From Thiotrichales bacterium (GTDB lineage Bacteria > Pseudomonadota > Gammaproteobacteria > Beggiatoales > Beggiatoaceae), in NCBI GenBank assembly GCA_016745035.1, contig JADGDE010000001.1, positions 1,202,241 through 1,266,240 on the forward strand: 64,000 nucleotides of DNA. The letters are read 5' to 3'. Within the stretch, counting starts at the first letter, position 1, and every line of letters begins with the position of its first letter. The notes beneath the pieces were generated by a model, which saw nothing but the letters and a program-made list of their open reading frames with translations, did no database searches and was not told the origin of the DNA. Shown piece by piece: positions 53,054 through 61,041 of the stretch. Position numbers and translations under genes: made by a program.

Positions 53054-53758
53054 TTAATTACCCAAAATCGTGATGGTGGTACTTTCACCCGGAACCGTGG
53101 CACTTAAACCAATATTAGGAACCATATTGGTTAGGTGTTGTTTCACCCACGTATTGAGTTTTGATATTTTGGTAAAAGGCACATAAATAATATCTTGCGC
53201 AACCAAGTACACGGGGTCAGATTCTTGTTGCGTTAACATGGTTCGCATATCAAAACTGGCGAGATAGCGTTTTTCATCGACATGGCGCAATAACAAGACA
53301 TTGGAAAGTTCGGCATCTTTATGTAAGCCACCAATTTCAATCACTGCATCCATGAGCGTCATATTCCCTGAAAGACTGATCACGCCTTTGTTGGCAACCG
53401 CGCCTTCGATATAGACCCGCTCACGATTTAAAAAACGGGTGATTACACTGATTTCAGGGTCTTTGAGCCATTTTTTATAGCGCTCGGTCAAATGGTCATC
53501 TAATTCCTGCGGGGTCATGCCTTGAACATAGACATCATCAATTAGCTGTAGTGAAACCCGTCCATCAGGGCGCACGCGCAAATTATTATCTAATTCTGGC
53601 CAATAACGAAAACGCACGTCAAATTCATCGCCCGGATAAAGACGTACTTCAGAGATAGTTTGGGCTTTAGGAAATTGTGGATGTGAGGGGGTTCTTTTGG
53701 TACTAATACAAGCGCTAAGCCCCAGCACCACAAAAAGCACAATGAGATAACGGCACAT
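53054..53758 (-). CDS. Wza-like outer-membrane polysaccharide export protein
   Basis: A 234-residue lipoprotein. The chosen ATG at 53758 gives MCRYLIVLFVVLGLSACIST with a lipobox LSAC; the longer frame to 53788 would use TTG. It contains a poly-export domain (VRLYPGDEFDVRFRYWPELDNNLRVRPDGRVSLQLIDDVYVQGM region) and a SLBB domain (ERVYIEGAVANKGVISLSGNMTLMDAVIEIGGL). It is an OPX-family partner of the Wzz-like protein encoded just downstream, 61 bases away. There is a strong resemblance to exporters of extracellular polysaccharide. Start is inferred from the signal peptide. Confidence 0.88.
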   Translation of the reverse strand: MCRYLIVLFVVLGLSACISTKRTPSHPQFPKAQTISEVRLYPGDEFDVRFRYWPELDNNLRVRPDGRVSLQLIDDVYVQGMTPQELDDHLTERYKKWLKDPEISVITRFLNRERVYIEGAVANKGVISLSGNMTLMDAVIEIGGLHKDAELSNVLLLRHVDEKRYLASFDMRTMLTQQESDPVYLVAQDIIYVPFTKISKLNTWVKQHLTNMVPNIGLSATVPGESTTITILGN

Positions 53759-53840
53759 AATATTAAACTCTTTACTCAGGTGACACAAAGATGGGGGATT
53801 AAATGCAAATAGTAAACCTATTGAATGAAATCCGCTATAT

Positions 53841-54623
53841 TTATGTTGGAAAGGTTTTGTCTTTCACCGCCCGAATATAAGCGCTCAAGGCTTTATCAAC
53901 CGCATTGGTTTCGGCTAAAAAATTATGCGCAAAACTGGGGATATATTCTCCAATGCCTAAGGCATCATAAATCACTAAGACTTGTCCATCGCAATCGACC
54001 CCAGCACCGATACCGATCACAGGAATGGATAAGGTGTCACTGACTGTTTTAGCTAAGGCTGCGGGGACGCATTCAAGCACCAAAAGAGCTGCCCCGGCTT
54101 CTTCCAAGGCATTGGCATCGGTGAGGATTTGCTCGGCTTCGTGTGCAGTTTTGCCTTGGACTTTGTAGCCACCCAAGGTATGTACTGATTGCGGGGTTAG
54201 CCCCAAGTGAGCACAAACCGGAATACCCCAGCGGGTCAACGAGCTAACAGTCGCATCTATATCTGTACCACCGCCTTCGAGCTTGACCATATTTGCCCCC
54301 GCTTGCATTAAGCGCGTGGCATTGGTCTTGGCGGCTTGTTCATCGCTATAGCTCATAAATGGCAAATCACTGATAACCACTTGTGTTGGCGCGCCTCGGC
54401 GCACCGCTTGGGTATGATAAATCATGTCCTCAACACTGACCGATAAGGTATTGGGATAGCCTTGAGTCACCATTCCCAAGGAATCACCGACCAAAATCAT
54501 ATCCATGCCGACTTGTGCTAGTACGCTGGCAAAACTGGCATCATAAGCGGTCATACAGGCAATTTTTTCGCCTTGTGCCTTCAGCGCTTGGAGCTTAGGA
54601 ATGGTGTTGATTAAAGTTTTCAT
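53841..54623 (-). CDS. panB: 3-methyl-2-oxobutanoate hydroxymethyltransferase
   Basis: Full-length 260-residue PanB, first step of pantothenate synthesis: it adds a hydroxymethyl group from 5,10-methylenetetrahydrofolate to 2-oxoisovalerate. Signatures are MTAYDASFASVLAQVGMDMILVGDSLGMV, MSYSDEQAAKTNATRLMQAGANMVKLEGG, AHLGLTPQSVHTLGGYKVQGK and IGIGAGVDCDGQVLVIYDALG. Its start overlaps the stop of the DUF2288 gene by four bases (ATGA), so translation is coupled. panC is not adjacent. Confidence 0.97.
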   Translation of the reverse strand: MKTLINTIPKLQALKAQGEKIACMTAYDASFASVLAQVGMDMILVGDSLGMVTQGYPNTLSVSVEDMIYHTQAVRRGAPTQVVISDLPFMSYSDEQAAKTNATRLMQAGANMVKLEGGGTDIDATVSSLTRWGIPVCAHLGLTPQSVHTLGGYKVQGKTAHEAEQILTDANALEEAGAALLVLECVPAALAKTVSDTLSIPVIGIGAGVDCDGQVLVIYDALGIGEYIPSFAHNFLAETNAVDKALSAYIRAVKDKTFPT

Positions 54624-54937
54624 GCTTTTTTGTTACTAACAGTAGTGTTTTGTACCAAGACCCAAGGTTTCACTACCACTGCCCACACCTCTATTTCTTG
54701 GGCAAACCAGCTTTTGGCTTGTTCATCACTCATTTTCATGATGTCACGTTTTGCCATAGCCGCTTCAATTTTTTTGACATCATCTTGAATAAACCAAGTC
54801 GCAACATCGATTAAATCATATCTATCAACAGCAATGACCAAGCCTTTGGCAAAAAAGACTTGTAAGTCTCGCCAAGGAATTTGTGCGGTCTCAAGGTTTA
54901 GCCTTGCGGCAATCATATCAGGGCTTTCTTGACTCAT
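54620..54937 (-). CDS. DUF2288-family protein
   Basis: A 105-residue small protein. The pattern RLNLETAQIPWRDLQVFFAKGLVIAVDRYDLIDVATWFIQDD and the C-terminal WFAQEIEVWAVVVKPWVLVQ matches DUF2288, a conserved proteobacterial family of unknown function. It sits between a lipoprotein gene and panB with four-base overlaps on both sides, so the three form an operon. It is cytoplasmic. Confidence 0.8.
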   Translation of the reverse strand: MSQESPDMIAARLNLETAQIPWRDLQVFFAKGLVIAVDRYDLIDVATWFIQDDVKKIEAAMAKRDIMKMSDEQAKSWFAQEIEVWAVVVKPWVLVQNTTVSNKKA

Positions 54938-55566
54938 GGCAGGCGTTGGATTAGACGTTTAGCCGTTTCTTCCACGACGGTGCGAAAACTCACCGGGCGT
55001 TCAGATCCAGTATCATAAGCATAATTTAGCTCTTCAACCCCTTCCCAGACAATCGTGCCCGAATGGCTGTCCCAGATTTGTAAAAATAAGCGAATATTGG
55101 CTTGTTTGGTTTGGAATAAACGTAAACCAAAAGCACTGAAACGTCCTTGGGTGGTTTGGTCAAAATCGGCCAATTTCAGTTGTGCCAGATAACGTGCACC
55201 GACGCTGACACCTACACGATATAAGACCCGGTGCTCGAAAATCCCTGTGTCTTGATAGTCAGCAAGCATTTTTTGATAATCGTGTGCCAAACCGGATTGG
55301 TTAATTGCACTTAAGGTATCTGGCAAGGTCACGCGAGGAATATTAGGACTTTCTGTCGCCAAAACATCACTAAACAATAAGGCTAAGGTTTGTTTATCCT
55401 CTTCTTTACTCAACACCGTTGAGGGCGTTAAAAAAGCCAAGCCTTGCGAGAGCATCCCCGCTTCCAGATGCAAGGGGGTGTGACGTGAACTCGAATAAAT
55501 TTGATTAGAAGCACAACTGGATAAGACTAGAGCGCTCGCTAAAATTAATAGAAGATAACGTTGCAT
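54934..55566 (-). CDS. lipoprotein of unknown function
   Basis: A 210-residue lipoprotein. The ATG at 55566 is preferred because GAGGA lies six bases ahead; the ATG at 55572 would have no spacing. Signal peptide with lipobox LSSC (MQRYLLLILASALVLSSCAS). The mature part has an alpha-helical N-half and a beta-rich C-half (LYRVGVSVGARYLAQLKLADFD, RLFLQIWDSHSGTIVWEGVEELNY), reminiscent of LpoB/CsgG-type small periplasmic folds, though I cannot name the family. It is in an operon with DUF2288 and panB, and the lptG gene lies upstream. Confidence 0.65.
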   Translation of the reverse strand: MQRYLLLILASALVLSSCASNQIYSSSRHTPLHLEAGMLSQGLAFLTPSTVLSKEEDKQTLALLFSDVLATESPNIPRVTLPDTLSAINQSGLAHDYQKMLADYQDTGIFEHRVLYRVGVSVGARYLAQLKLADFDQTTQGRFSAFGLRLFQTKQANIRLFLQIWDSHSGTIVWEGVEELNYAYDTGSERPVSFRTVVEETAKRLIQRLP

Positions 55567-55589
55567 AGACATTCCTCAATATCAGTAAG

Positions 55590-56666
55590 TTAAACAACCT
55601 TGCGCATCAAAAAGATGCCAAGCGCAAAAAAAACTAAAATCGGTAATAGGGCACTAAAAAATGGATTAATACCATAAACCAAGGCGCTGTGCCCACTGGC
55701 TTGATTAACGATATGAAATATAATCCCTAAAAAAGCCCCTATCAATACCCGTTGTCCAACAGACACCGTGCGCATAGAGCCAAATACAAATGGCACGGCT
55801 AAAAAGATCATCACGGCTGTCACCAGAGGATAAAAGAGTTTTTGCCAAAGTGCCAGTTCATAACTGGCCGACTCTAATTCATTTTTTTGTAAATAGCGCA
55901 CATAATGAAACAATTCGACACCTGAAAGGCGTTCAGCTTTCAAGGTTAAAATCGAGAGCAATTGCGGGTTTAATAAACTACGCCAAATCGTACGATTATT
56001 ATGGTGTTGGCTGAGTTCTGGTGCAAGCGTATCTTGTGTTAAACGGGTTTGATCATAATCACTGACTAACCAATGATCTTGGCGATATGCCAGTTGTTTG
56101 GCATTGCCTAAAGTTTTTAGTTGTCCTTCAGGATTAAAACTATAAATCGACACATCCCGCAGTTCACCACCGGGTTCCACTTTCCTGATATGGACAAAAT
56201 GATCGCCCTCGCGCGCCCAAAAGCCATGTTTATTGCGGGCGCTGATTTGCTCGGTTTTTGCCGCTGAGCGCATATGTCTGGCATATTGCTCACTATAAGG
56301 GGCGATGGTCTCGCCTAGCAGCATTAAAGGTATCATTAATACCAGCCCCAGCTTTAGTACCGACCAAATAATCCGGCGGATAGAGACACCAGCGGCGCGC
56401 ATGACAGTTAATTCACTGTTATTTGCCAGCGCCCCTAGTCCTATCAAGCTGCCGAGTAATACGGCAATGGGAAATAATTCATACATACGCTTGGGTGAGA
56501 GCAATAGCACGTATTGAATTGCATTCAAGGTGCTATAACTGCCCTCGCCAATCGAGCGTGCCTCTTCAATGAAGGTGAAAAATAAAAACAAACTCACCAA
56601 CACCAATAACACCAAAAAAATCGCCGAGGCAACAGAGCGGGCAATATAACGGTCAAGTTGATACAT
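55590..56666 (-). CDS. lptG: LPS export permease LptG
   Basis: A 358-residue permease of the LptBFGC complex that extracts lipopolysaccharide from the inner membrane. It has TM helices near 10-35, 60-80, 100-120, then a large periplasmic jelly-roll domain, and three C-terminal helices (LFYPLVTAVMIFLAVPFVFGS, RVLIGAFLGIIFHIVNQ, LLPILVFFALGIFL). The LptG-specific GLxALANNSELTVMRAAGVS coupling helix is present. lptF, usually upstream, is not in the window; a DUF302 gene with a terminator precedes it. Complete. Confidence 0.92.
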   Translation of the reverse strand: MYQLDRYIARSVASAIFLVLLVLVSLFLFFTFIEEARSIGEGSYSTLNAIQYVLLLSPKRMYELFPIAVLLGSLIGLGALANNSELTVMRAAGVSIRRIIWSVLKLGLVLMIPLMLLGETIAPYSEQYARHMRSAAKTEQISARNKHGFWAREGDHFVHIRKVEPGGELRDVSIYSFNPEGQLKTLGNAKQLAYRQDHWLVSDYDQTRLTQDTLAPELSQHHNNRTIWRSLLNPQLLSILTLKAERLSGVELFHYVRYLQKNELESASYELALWQKLFYPLVTAVMIFLAVPFVFGSMRTVSVGQRVLIGAFLGIIFHIVNQASGHSALVYGINPFFSALLPILVFFALGIFLMRKVV

Positions 56667-56686
56667 AGGGCGATAGCTACAAAATT

Positions 56687-56719
56687 AAAAACCGCTTATC
56701 AAATGATGAAGCGGTTTTT
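56687..56719 (-). terminator. rho-independent terminator after the DUF302 gene
   Basis: AAAAACCGCTT / AAGCGGTTTTT, 11-bp stem with 11-base loop. The T-run lies at the leftward end. It separates the DUF302 transcript from lptG. Confidence 0.85.
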
Positions 56720-56764
56720 ATAAAAACGGAAAAAGCGGTGTTATTCTAACACATGCAAGCGATT

Positions 56765-57286
56765 TTATAACTCACCACTAGCCCCAGCTTCGATAATAGC
56801 ATCCATATTATCCCGCACCCGCTCGGCGACTTTGCGTAAATCATCCGGTAGATTTGATGCGCTAATCAAAATGTTTAAGTTAGCGGTTACTAACCAACCC
56901 GTCCCGGTTTGATCTTCAATCAAGGCTATGCGGCAAGGCATGTAAGCGGCGTAGTTGACATGATTTTTTAACATGCTGTAAGCAACTTTGGCATCACAAA
57001 ATTGATAGATTTCAATCCGTGGGACATTTTTCTCGCCCAAGGCTTCCAATTCTTTCCACAGTGGCTGATAGCCAACTTCTTTCATATTGAGGCTATTTGC
57101 CTTAAGGCGCATGGATTCGACGGCCTCATCAAATGAAACCTCTTTGGCAATCGGCACTTTGATGACGGTTTCTTCCAAATTAATCAGCACCGCATCCTCA
57201 TCGGTTTCCATTAATTTTGTTTCTTCTGCCCACGCTCCCCAAGTCGTGAGACACAATAACAATAGTGTTGTTATGCGAGTTAGCAT
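56765..57286 (-). CDS. periplasmic DUF302-type protein
   Basis: A 173-residue protein with signal peptide (MLTRITTLLLLCLTTWGAWA). A DUF302-like core occupies about 50-160: SFDEAVESMRLKANSLNMKEVG, EIYQFCDAKVAYSMLKN, AAYMPCRIALIEDQTGTGWL. Two Cys in QFCDAK and MPCRIA are characteristic of the family. The role is unknown; it may take part in redox or envelope stress. It has its own terminator. Confidence 0.75.
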   Translation of the reverse strand: MLTRITTLLLLCLTTWGAWAEETKLMETDEDAVLINLEETVIKVPIAKEVSFDEAVESMRLKANSLNMKEVGYQPLWKELEALGEKNVPRIEIYQFCDAKVAYSMLKNHVNYAAYMPCRIALIEDQTGTGWLVTANLNILISASNLPDDLRKVAERVRDNMDAIIEAGASGEL

Positions 57287-57582
57287 AATAAAACTCCTTT
57301 GGTTATTAGTAGAATAGTTATTATTAGTACCTAGGATTGCCTAAAATAATATCAGCAACGCTAGGTATTCGCTTGTGTGTTGCGATTTTGACAATATAAC
57401 ACAGCTATCAACCGTTTATAGCCTTAGTTTGGTGCAAACAGTTGAAGAACGCCTATTCTTAAGCCTCATCATTCAACCGTTTTATTTATTAGTAAATGTT
57501 AATAAACCCTGACTGAGAGGTAAGTAGTTAAATGCAAAATAAAGACTTGAGCACTACTAAGCACAAAACTTGCCAAGACCTA

Positions 57583-59802
57583 TCAATCGTGGGGTTTTTT
57601 TACTGCCATATCGGGGACAATCTGCATCAACGCCGGCTCACTGCTATATTGATAATCCAATAATTGCCAACTGCGATGTTGCTTATGCCAGAACCACAAA
57701 CGAATATAAATTGTTCGTCCATCAGCAGGTAAATTGTCTACGCTAACCTCGGTTTCGTGATTAAGGTTGGCACTGTGATGAATATCAGCAGCCCCTTTAC
57801 GATTACCAATAGACAAACGCCATTGCTCGATACCACTGCCTTGCCAGTGGAAAGTATGGTGTTTGCCATAAATAATATTATCAGGGTTATTCGACAATAA
57901 GCTTGGTGCAGTGATTTCCACCCATTGATTGACCCTTAAATTGTAACGGTAATCACGATAATACCAATGTTGATTATTTTTGCTATACCACAAGCGCGCA
58001 AACATAAAACTGCCATCGACGGGCAAATTGTCTACCGTCACCTTCGCTTCAGGGGCTAAAGAGCCGCTGTCGTGGATATTGCGCTCACCGATATTACCAC
58101 CCAACCATAAAGACCATGCCGCCACCTTTTCGCCTTGCCACGTAAACGTTTTACGGTTGATAGGTATCATTGGCACCGAAACGGCGGCTTTAGGTATAGC
58201 ATCTGCGGTGACTGCTGGTTTAGGAGCAGGAGGAGGTGGGGGCGGCGTACAATCCACGGGTAATAATTCACCAAGCACATCGGCATCACCATGCGTGGCG
58301 CTGTTGTTGGTATAAACAGGTGGCTGACAACTACGCACCATCGCATTGCAACGGGCATCCTTTGCTTTGCTGCAAATAAATAAAGCCCCGGCATGTCCTT
58401 CGCCATTTTCACCTTGATGTTTGCCATCACCGGACTGACCACCCCGGGCAACATTATCACTAAAACGTACCTGTTCGAGTTTTAACTCACCTTGCTGGAT
58501 AAAAATTGCGCCACCGAGACCTGCACCACCCCCACCTGCGCCGCCACTGCTGTCATCGGCAAAACCACCTAAACCACCGAAACCCGCCGCAAAACCACCC
58601 TCACCACGGTTATCCCCATGATCGAGCAAGGTGTTTTGTTTTAAATCCGTGCCGTAATGGGTATCGGCGAAACCAAAGCCATAGCCGCCACCACCGCCAC
58701 CGCCACCAAAACCGCCCATGCCACCAAAGCCGCCATCGAGCGTGCCGCTACCACCGCCACCGCCGCCGCTACCAAAATCACCTGACTGACCTAAGCCCCC
58801 TGATTTAGCGGCTTCTCCGCCTTGATGATAAACCGGTTTTAAGGCAATGCGCTCAAGCGGAATCACTTGTGTTACGGTTGGTGTTGGTTCAGGTTTATCC
58901 GCTTTTGCCACAGGCTTTGGTGTTACCTGTTTGTTCTCCGCTGCTGGCGCAGGTGCTGTCACCTCGGTTTTATCCGCTTTGGCGCGTATCATGGTTTTGA
59001 TTGCCTCGGAACTAAAATCGGGGCGGGCGCGGCTTGGCTCCGGTGTTTCTTCTGCTTTTAGCTCTGCCTCTGCTGGGGCTTTTTCTGTCTGGGGGACAGG
59101 TGTAGCAACATCCGATTTATTCGCTTTAGCGCGTATAGACTCCCTGATTGCCTCAGGACTAAAATCAGGGCGCAGATGATCTGGGGCAGGTGGAGCATCA
59201 ACCCTTTCAATCACAGCCTCATCGGTATTTGTTTCGGCTGCTGTATTTATACTGGCGAGCAAATCAAAGTGCGCCCCATCAGCGCCTTTACCATTAAGAT
59301 CAGTCTCGGTATAACTGCCCCCTGTACCACCAATGGCTTGATTGCCGATAAAATGTACTTGCTTTAAATGCACCTTGCCATTGTGAATGAATATCCCACC
59401 GCCCATGCCCGCAGCACCGCCACTGCCACCGCCATAATGATATTCACCGCCATTTGCGCCTTGGGCTTTACCGTCAACAATATCGAGGTTTTTCAGCTTA
59501 ACCTCCCCGCCGGTGATGGTTAAAATCCGAAACTCTTGCTTGCCTTTAAGCTGATACCCTTGCCCATCAATAGCTAAGACACCCTTTAAGGCGGGCAAGC
59601 TGTCTTTAAGGTCTATATCAGCATCTAAAACAATCGTATCTGCTTCCGCATTTGCCTGCGCCGCGATTAAAGCTGCTTCAAGTTCAGCGGCATCACTGAC
59701 TTTAAACTCAGCTGCCCAGCTTATGATAGGCATCAAGGCAAGGCTGATGAAAACAGGTAAGCGAGCTGTCACAAAGGCGCGAGGAAAAAAAGGGTTTTTC
59801 AT
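57583..59802 (-). CDS. secreted Gly-rich beta-helix-like protein with C-terminal twin domains
   Basis: A 739-residue secreted protein. The ATG at 59802 puts a signal peptide first (AFVTARLPVFISLALMPIISWAA); the longer frame uses TTG. An N-terminal beta-helix-like region (VLDADIDLKDSL ... LKNLDIVDGKAQG, IFIHNGKVHLKQVHFIGNQAIGG) is interrupted by a low-complexity Ala/Pro/Lys stretch with two related RPDFSxEAIxxxIRAKA segments. A very Gly-rich tract and a second beta-helix piece follow (IFIQQGELKLEQVRFSDNVARGG). The C-terminus has two copies of a ~90-residue beta domain (FTWQGEKVAAWSLWLGGNIG and FHWQGSGIEQWRLSIGNRKG). It could be an adhesin or surface protein. Confidence 0.7.
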   Translation of the reverse strand: MKNPFFPRAFVTARLPVFISLALMPIISWAAEFKVSDAAELEAALIAAQANAEADTIVLDADIDLKDSLPALKGVLAIDGQGYQLKGKQEFRILTITGGEVKLKNLDIVDGKAQGANGGEYHYGGGSGGAAGMGGGIFIHNGKVHLKQVHFIGNQAIGGTGGSYTETDLNGKGADGAHFDLLASINTAAETNTDEAVIERVDAPPAPDHLRPDFSPEAIRESIRAKANKSDVATPVPQTEKAPAEAELKAEETPEPSRARPDFSSEAIKTMIRAKADKTEVTAPAPAAENKQVTPKPVAKADKPEPTPTVTQVIPLERIALKPVYHQGGEAAKSGGLGQSGDFGSGGGGGGSGTLDGGFGGMGGFGGGGGGGGYGFGFADTHYGTDLKQNTLLDHGDNRGEGGFAAGFGGLGGFADDSSGGAGGGGAGLGGAIFIQQGELKLEQVRFSDNVARGGQSGDGKHQGENGEGHAGALFICSKAKDARCNAMVRSCQPPVYTNNSATHGDADVLGELLPVDCTPPPPPPAPKPAVTADAIPKAAVSVPMIPINRKTFTWQGEKVAAWSLWLGGNIGERNIHDSGSLAPEAKVTVDNLPVDGSFMFARLWYSKNNQHWYYRDYRYNLRVNQWVEITAPSLLSNNPDNIIYGKHHTFHWQGSGIEQWRLSIGNRKGAADIHHSANLNHETEVSVDNLPADGRTIYIRLWFWHKQHRSWQLLDYQYSSEPALMQIVPDMAVKKPHD

Positions 59803-59938
59803 AGTTACAGTACCGACGGGCGGAAAGTCATAGTGAAGCGAGTGCTTAGGATAAACGATTCTAGTAAATAGGCTCAAGTCAAAGGTACAGCGAATTCAGG
59901 GTAAAGGATACCATCAGAAGATGTATGTTCTTTAATAT

Positions 59939-60001
59939 CTGATATTACGCAAAGACTAAACACGACTAGGCAGGCGGAAAATCACCTTGTTGAGACAAAA
60001 A
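59939..60001. mobile_element. MITE fragment, one end only
   Basis: CTGATATTACGCAAAGACTAAACACGACTAGGCAGGCGGAAAATCACC-type sequence matches the left part of the 63487 copy, but no opposite end follows before the next gene. Confidence 0.6.
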
Positions 60002-60079
60002 CTATCTCATCAAGTGGAAAACAAATTGTGATGTTGTATGGTGCTATGTTGGTACGTATTTGCAGACTAGGAAACAAAC

Positions 60080-60922
60080 ATGAATAGGCGGCAATTTTTA
60101 AAATATTCCTTGCTTTCAGGTGTGAGTATACTTGCTGGCAGTTACCCCGTTCTTATCGAAAGAAATTGGGTACAAATCAATCATTACCAGATTCCCATCC
60201 CTGGTTTACCTTTGGCTTTTCATGGGTTTCGCTTAGCACACTTAACCGATTTACATTTTGGTTTTTTAGTTTCCGAGGCATTTATTCAAGGTATTGTCGC
60301 TAAAACTAAAGCCATACAGGCTGATGCCATTATTTGCACAGGTGATTATGTCCATGCACGTAATACCACAGAGGAAATCAATCGCGTGTGGCCAATTTTT
60401 ATGCAATTAGAAGCTCAATATGGCGTTTATTCGGTATTGGGTAATCATGACCATTGGGCAGATACCGCACGTTCTTTGTATTGGCTGGAGCGCAGTGGAC
60501 AAGATTTGCGTAATCAATCTAAAGTTATCACCAAAGGTAATGCCCGTTTACTCATCGGCGGCACGGGGGATTTTTGGGAAGATCGTACCGATATAGATAA
60601 GGCCTTTATTATCTCTGATGAGCATGATTGTCGCGTATTATTAGCCCATAATCCTGATAGTGTGGATACTGAATTTAATACGCCGATTTCTCTAGTGCTT
60701 AGTGGGCACACACATGGCGGACAGGTCATTGTCCCTTTTTACGGTGCTCCAATCTTGCCTGTACATAATAAAACCTATAGCAGTGGTTTGATTCAAACGC
60801 CTAAAACTCAATTGTTTATTAGTCGAGGCTTGGGCTGGTCTATCATGCCTATAAGGTTTAATTGTTTCCCTGAAATTGCGGTGTTAGAGCTGTTAAGTCC
60901 AACAGCTTTGCGCAAGACATAA
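60080..60922 (+). CDS. Tat-exported calcineurin-type metallophosphoesterase
   Basis: A 280-residue protein. The N-terminus MNRRQFLKYSLLSGVSILAG is a twin-arginine signal (RRQFLK). The metallophosphoesterase motifs are in order: LTDLHFG, CTGDYVH, LGNHDHW, LLAHNPD and LSGHTHGGQ, giving the two-metal site. It is similar to YkuE-type periplasmic or membrane-bound phosphoesterases. The substrate, a phosphomonoester or diester, is unknown. It is followed by ppsA, whose own promoter is suggested at 60954-60981. Confidence 0.9.
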   Translation: MNRRQFLKYSLLSGVSILAGSYPVLIERNWVQINHYQIPIPGLPLAFHGFRLAHLTDLHFGFLVSEAFIQGIVAKTKAIQADAIICTGDYVHARNTTEEINRVWPIFMQLEAQYGVYSVLGNHDHWADTARSLYWLERSGQDLRNQSKVITKGNARLLIGGTGDFWEDRTDIDKAFIISDEHDCRVLLAHNPDSVDTEFNTPISLVLSGHTHGGQVIVPFYGAPILPVHNKTYSSGLIQTPKTQLFISRGLGWSIMPIRFNCFPEIAVLELLSPTALRKT

Positions 60923-60953
60923 ACGTCATCAATATAAAAATTGAGTATTTTAC

Positions 60954-60981
60954 TTGGTTTTTATTTTTTTTTCATTATAAT
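60954..60981 (+). promoter_or_regulatory. candidate sigma-70 promoter of ppsA
   Basis: TTGGTT and a perfect TATAAT with a 16-base spacer, 60 bases before the ATG at 61042. A GGGAGAG ribosome site lies just before the start. Confidence 0.45.
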
Positions 60982-61041
60982 GACACTTCAAGTCTTCGTG
61001 ATTCACAGCAACCAAGGTGTTGCCATACGGGAGAGTAACCT

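Noticed and set aside
53014..53056. Another MITE copy (AACGCAAAG ... CTTTGCCTAACAT)
   Set aside because: Only short partial likeness to the element ends, too weak to call.
58506..59061. His/Arg- and Cys/Trp-rich frames opposite the Gly-rich protein gene
   Set aside because: Low-complexity reverse complements of Gly and Ala/Pro codons.
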